From contig VFGV01000006.1 in NCBI GenBank assembly GCA_009392275.1, positions 1 through 32,398 on the forward strand: 32,398 bases of DNA, given 5' to 3'. Positions 31,944 to 32,398 of this stretch are shown here, piece after piece. Every line of letters starts with the position of its first letter. The stretch's first letter is position 1. The stretch comes from SAR202 cluster bacterium (lineage in GTDB: Bacteria; Chloroflexota; Dehalococcoidia; Lucifugimonadales; UBA2962). The notes beneath the pieces are model-generated. The model made no database searches. It was not told the DNA's origin and saw only the letters and a list, made by a program, of their open reading frames with translations. Made by a program: the position numbers and the translations under genes.

Positions 31944-32014
31944 CGACGGGCGGATTCGAACCGCCGAATAGAGGTTTTGCAGACCCCCGCCTTAGACCGC
32001 TTGGCTACGTCGCC
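31941..32014 (-). tRNA. tRNA-Cys (anticodon GCA)
   Basis: The acceptor strands GGCGACG (32014-32008) and CGTCGCC (31948-31942) pair fully, with discriminator U at 31941 as usual for tRNA-Cys. The anticodon stem GGGGT/ACCTC encloses CTGCAAA, giving anticodon GCA. The T arm is GGCGG-TTCGAAT-CCGCC. CCA is not encoded. Its 3' end coincides with a livG-derived repeat boundary. Confidence 0.96.
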
Positions 32015-32061
32015 TAAATACTAATACCGTCCCTATTATCACAGAATATCTTACTAACTGC

Positions 32062-32148
32062 TGGTGCCGAGGGGGAGACTCGAACTCCCACAGCCTTGCG
32101 GCCACAGCGCCCTCAACGCTGCGCGTCTACCAATTCCGCCACCTCGGC
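32062..32148 (-). tRNA. tRNA-Leu (anticodon GAG)
   Basis: The acceptor strands GCCGAGG (32148-32142) and CCTCGGC (32072-32066) pair, with discriminator A at 32065 and an encoded CCA at 32064-32062. The anticodon stem CAGCG/CGCTG encloses TTGAGGG, so the anticodon is GAG (32114-32112). The long variable arm is that of a class II leucine tRNA. It lies 47 bases upstream of tRNA-Cys and is probably co-transcribed with it. Confidence 0.96.
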
Positions 32149-32308
32149 ATCACAATAAAAAACTTCAAATCATGAAGGGTTAAGTAGTGTGACAGCTAGC
32201 ATTAAGTGCTAATAGGTAACTTATTTTATATAAACAGTGGGTAGAAGTAAAAGTCAGTCCAGCGTCATCTAACAATGAAACTAACAATGAAACTTTCTTG
32301 AGTTGAAT
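32149..32308. other. Non-coding stretch upstream of the tRNA pair
   Basis: Apart from the 12-base tandem duplication and a small cttca/tgaag hairpin at about 32163-32177, I see no gene here. It should hold the promoter of the tRNA-Leu/tRNA-Cys pair, but no convincing -35/-10 pair stands out. Confidence 0.4.
32269..32294 (+). repeat. 12-base tandem duplication
   Basis: The unit ctaacaatgaaa occurs twice in tandem (32269-32280, 32281-32292) followed by ct. It lies in the non-coding stretch between the tRNA pair and the gene tail at the right edge. I see no coding frame or RNA structure that explains it; it is probably simple replication slippage. Confidence 0.7.
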
Positions 32309-32398
32309 TTAAGAGGCTATATCAGACAGCAGATGTACAGGCATATCCTTAGTTTCGGTAATAGGCTTCGTGTAGTACTTTAAAAAAACCTTAGGAAT
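32309..32398 (-). CDS. Probable C-terminal end of an unidentified gene (runs off right edge)
   Basis: Reading leftwards from the window edge, 29 codons are open before TAA at 32311-32309: IPKVFLKYYTKPITETKD then MPVHLLSDIAS. The composition looks like real protein rather than random AT-rich translation, and it ends a reasonable distance upstream of the tRNAs. I cannot name the family from so short a piece. It could also be a chance open frame. Confidence 0.4.
   Translation of the reverse strand: MPKVFLKYYTKPITETKDMPVHLLSDIAS

Noticed and set aside
1-32398. CRISPR array, phage or toxin-antitoxin system
   Set aside because: No regularly spaced short repeats, phage structural genes or recognisable toxin-antitoxin pair were seen on either strand.

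Overview
This window is AT-rich, compact bacterial DNA. The gene content points to a marine member of the Chloroflexota, most likely a SAR202-type Dehalococcoidia. The clues are repeated enolase-superfamily and phosphotriesterase-like genes, many small-molecule hydrolases and dehydrogenases, a lipoprotein with a VEKIVEV-repeat stalk of the kind common in that group, an ImuB-like gene followed by a DUF6504 gene, and frequent TTG/GTG starts. This assignment is inference from gene content; no phylogenetic marker was analysed.

Layout. (1) 1-7.1 kb is a catabolic block: the tail of a phosphotriesterase-like hydrolase, a P1-family (DmpA-like) aminopeptidase, an RraA-like aldolase family protein on the other strand, an enolase-superfamily dehydratase, a metallo-beta-lactamase-fold hydrolase, an orphan OpuAC-like binding protein, a medium-chain dehydrogenase and an SDR epimerase. 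(2) 7.1-10.9 kb holds an NHL beta-propeller protein, tRNA-Leu(UAA) and two major facilitator transporters. (3) 10.9-15.7 kb is a minus-strand run: SMP-30-type lactonase, DUF3500 protein, MenC/NSAR-like enolase-superfamily enzyme, YbaK-type deacylase and alanine racemase. A strong hairpin terminator closes the neighbouring HU gene. (4) 16.1-17.9 kb has an HU gene with a near-consensus promoter and a long structured leader, divergent from an ImuB-like gene plus a DUF6504 gene. A GAAC-N4-GTTC LexA-type box lies just upstream of the ImuB-like gene. (5) 17.9-25.5 kb is a second hydrolytic block: two paralogous alpha/beta hydrolases in opposite orientation, two phosphotriesterase-like proteins, a MetE-C-like methyltransferase, a PhyH dioxygenase, the repeat lipoprotein, and an extended SDR whose only plausible start is an ATT codon. 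(6) 25.7-32.1 kb is a complete branched-chain amino-acid (HAAT) ABC system: LivK-like binding lipoprotein, a perfect 21-bp hairpin, a fused LivH-LivM permease, LivG and LivF. It is bracketed by two pairs of imperfect direct repeats that carry fragments of a second livG and of an MFS gene. The right-hand fragment abuts the 3' end of tRNA-Cys(GCA), which is followed by tRNA-Leu(GAG). A probable gene tail runs off the right edge.

How it works together. The window reads as a scavenging and catabolic region. ABC and MFS uptake supplies amino-acid-like or organic-acid substrates to lactonases, amidohydrolases, peptidases, racemases/dehydratases and oxidoreductases. Substrates cannot be named from sequence. 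The most notable non-routine features are the bracketed liv locus at a tRNA, the likely SOS-controlled ImuB-DUF6504 pair without visible partners, and the ATT-start SDR.
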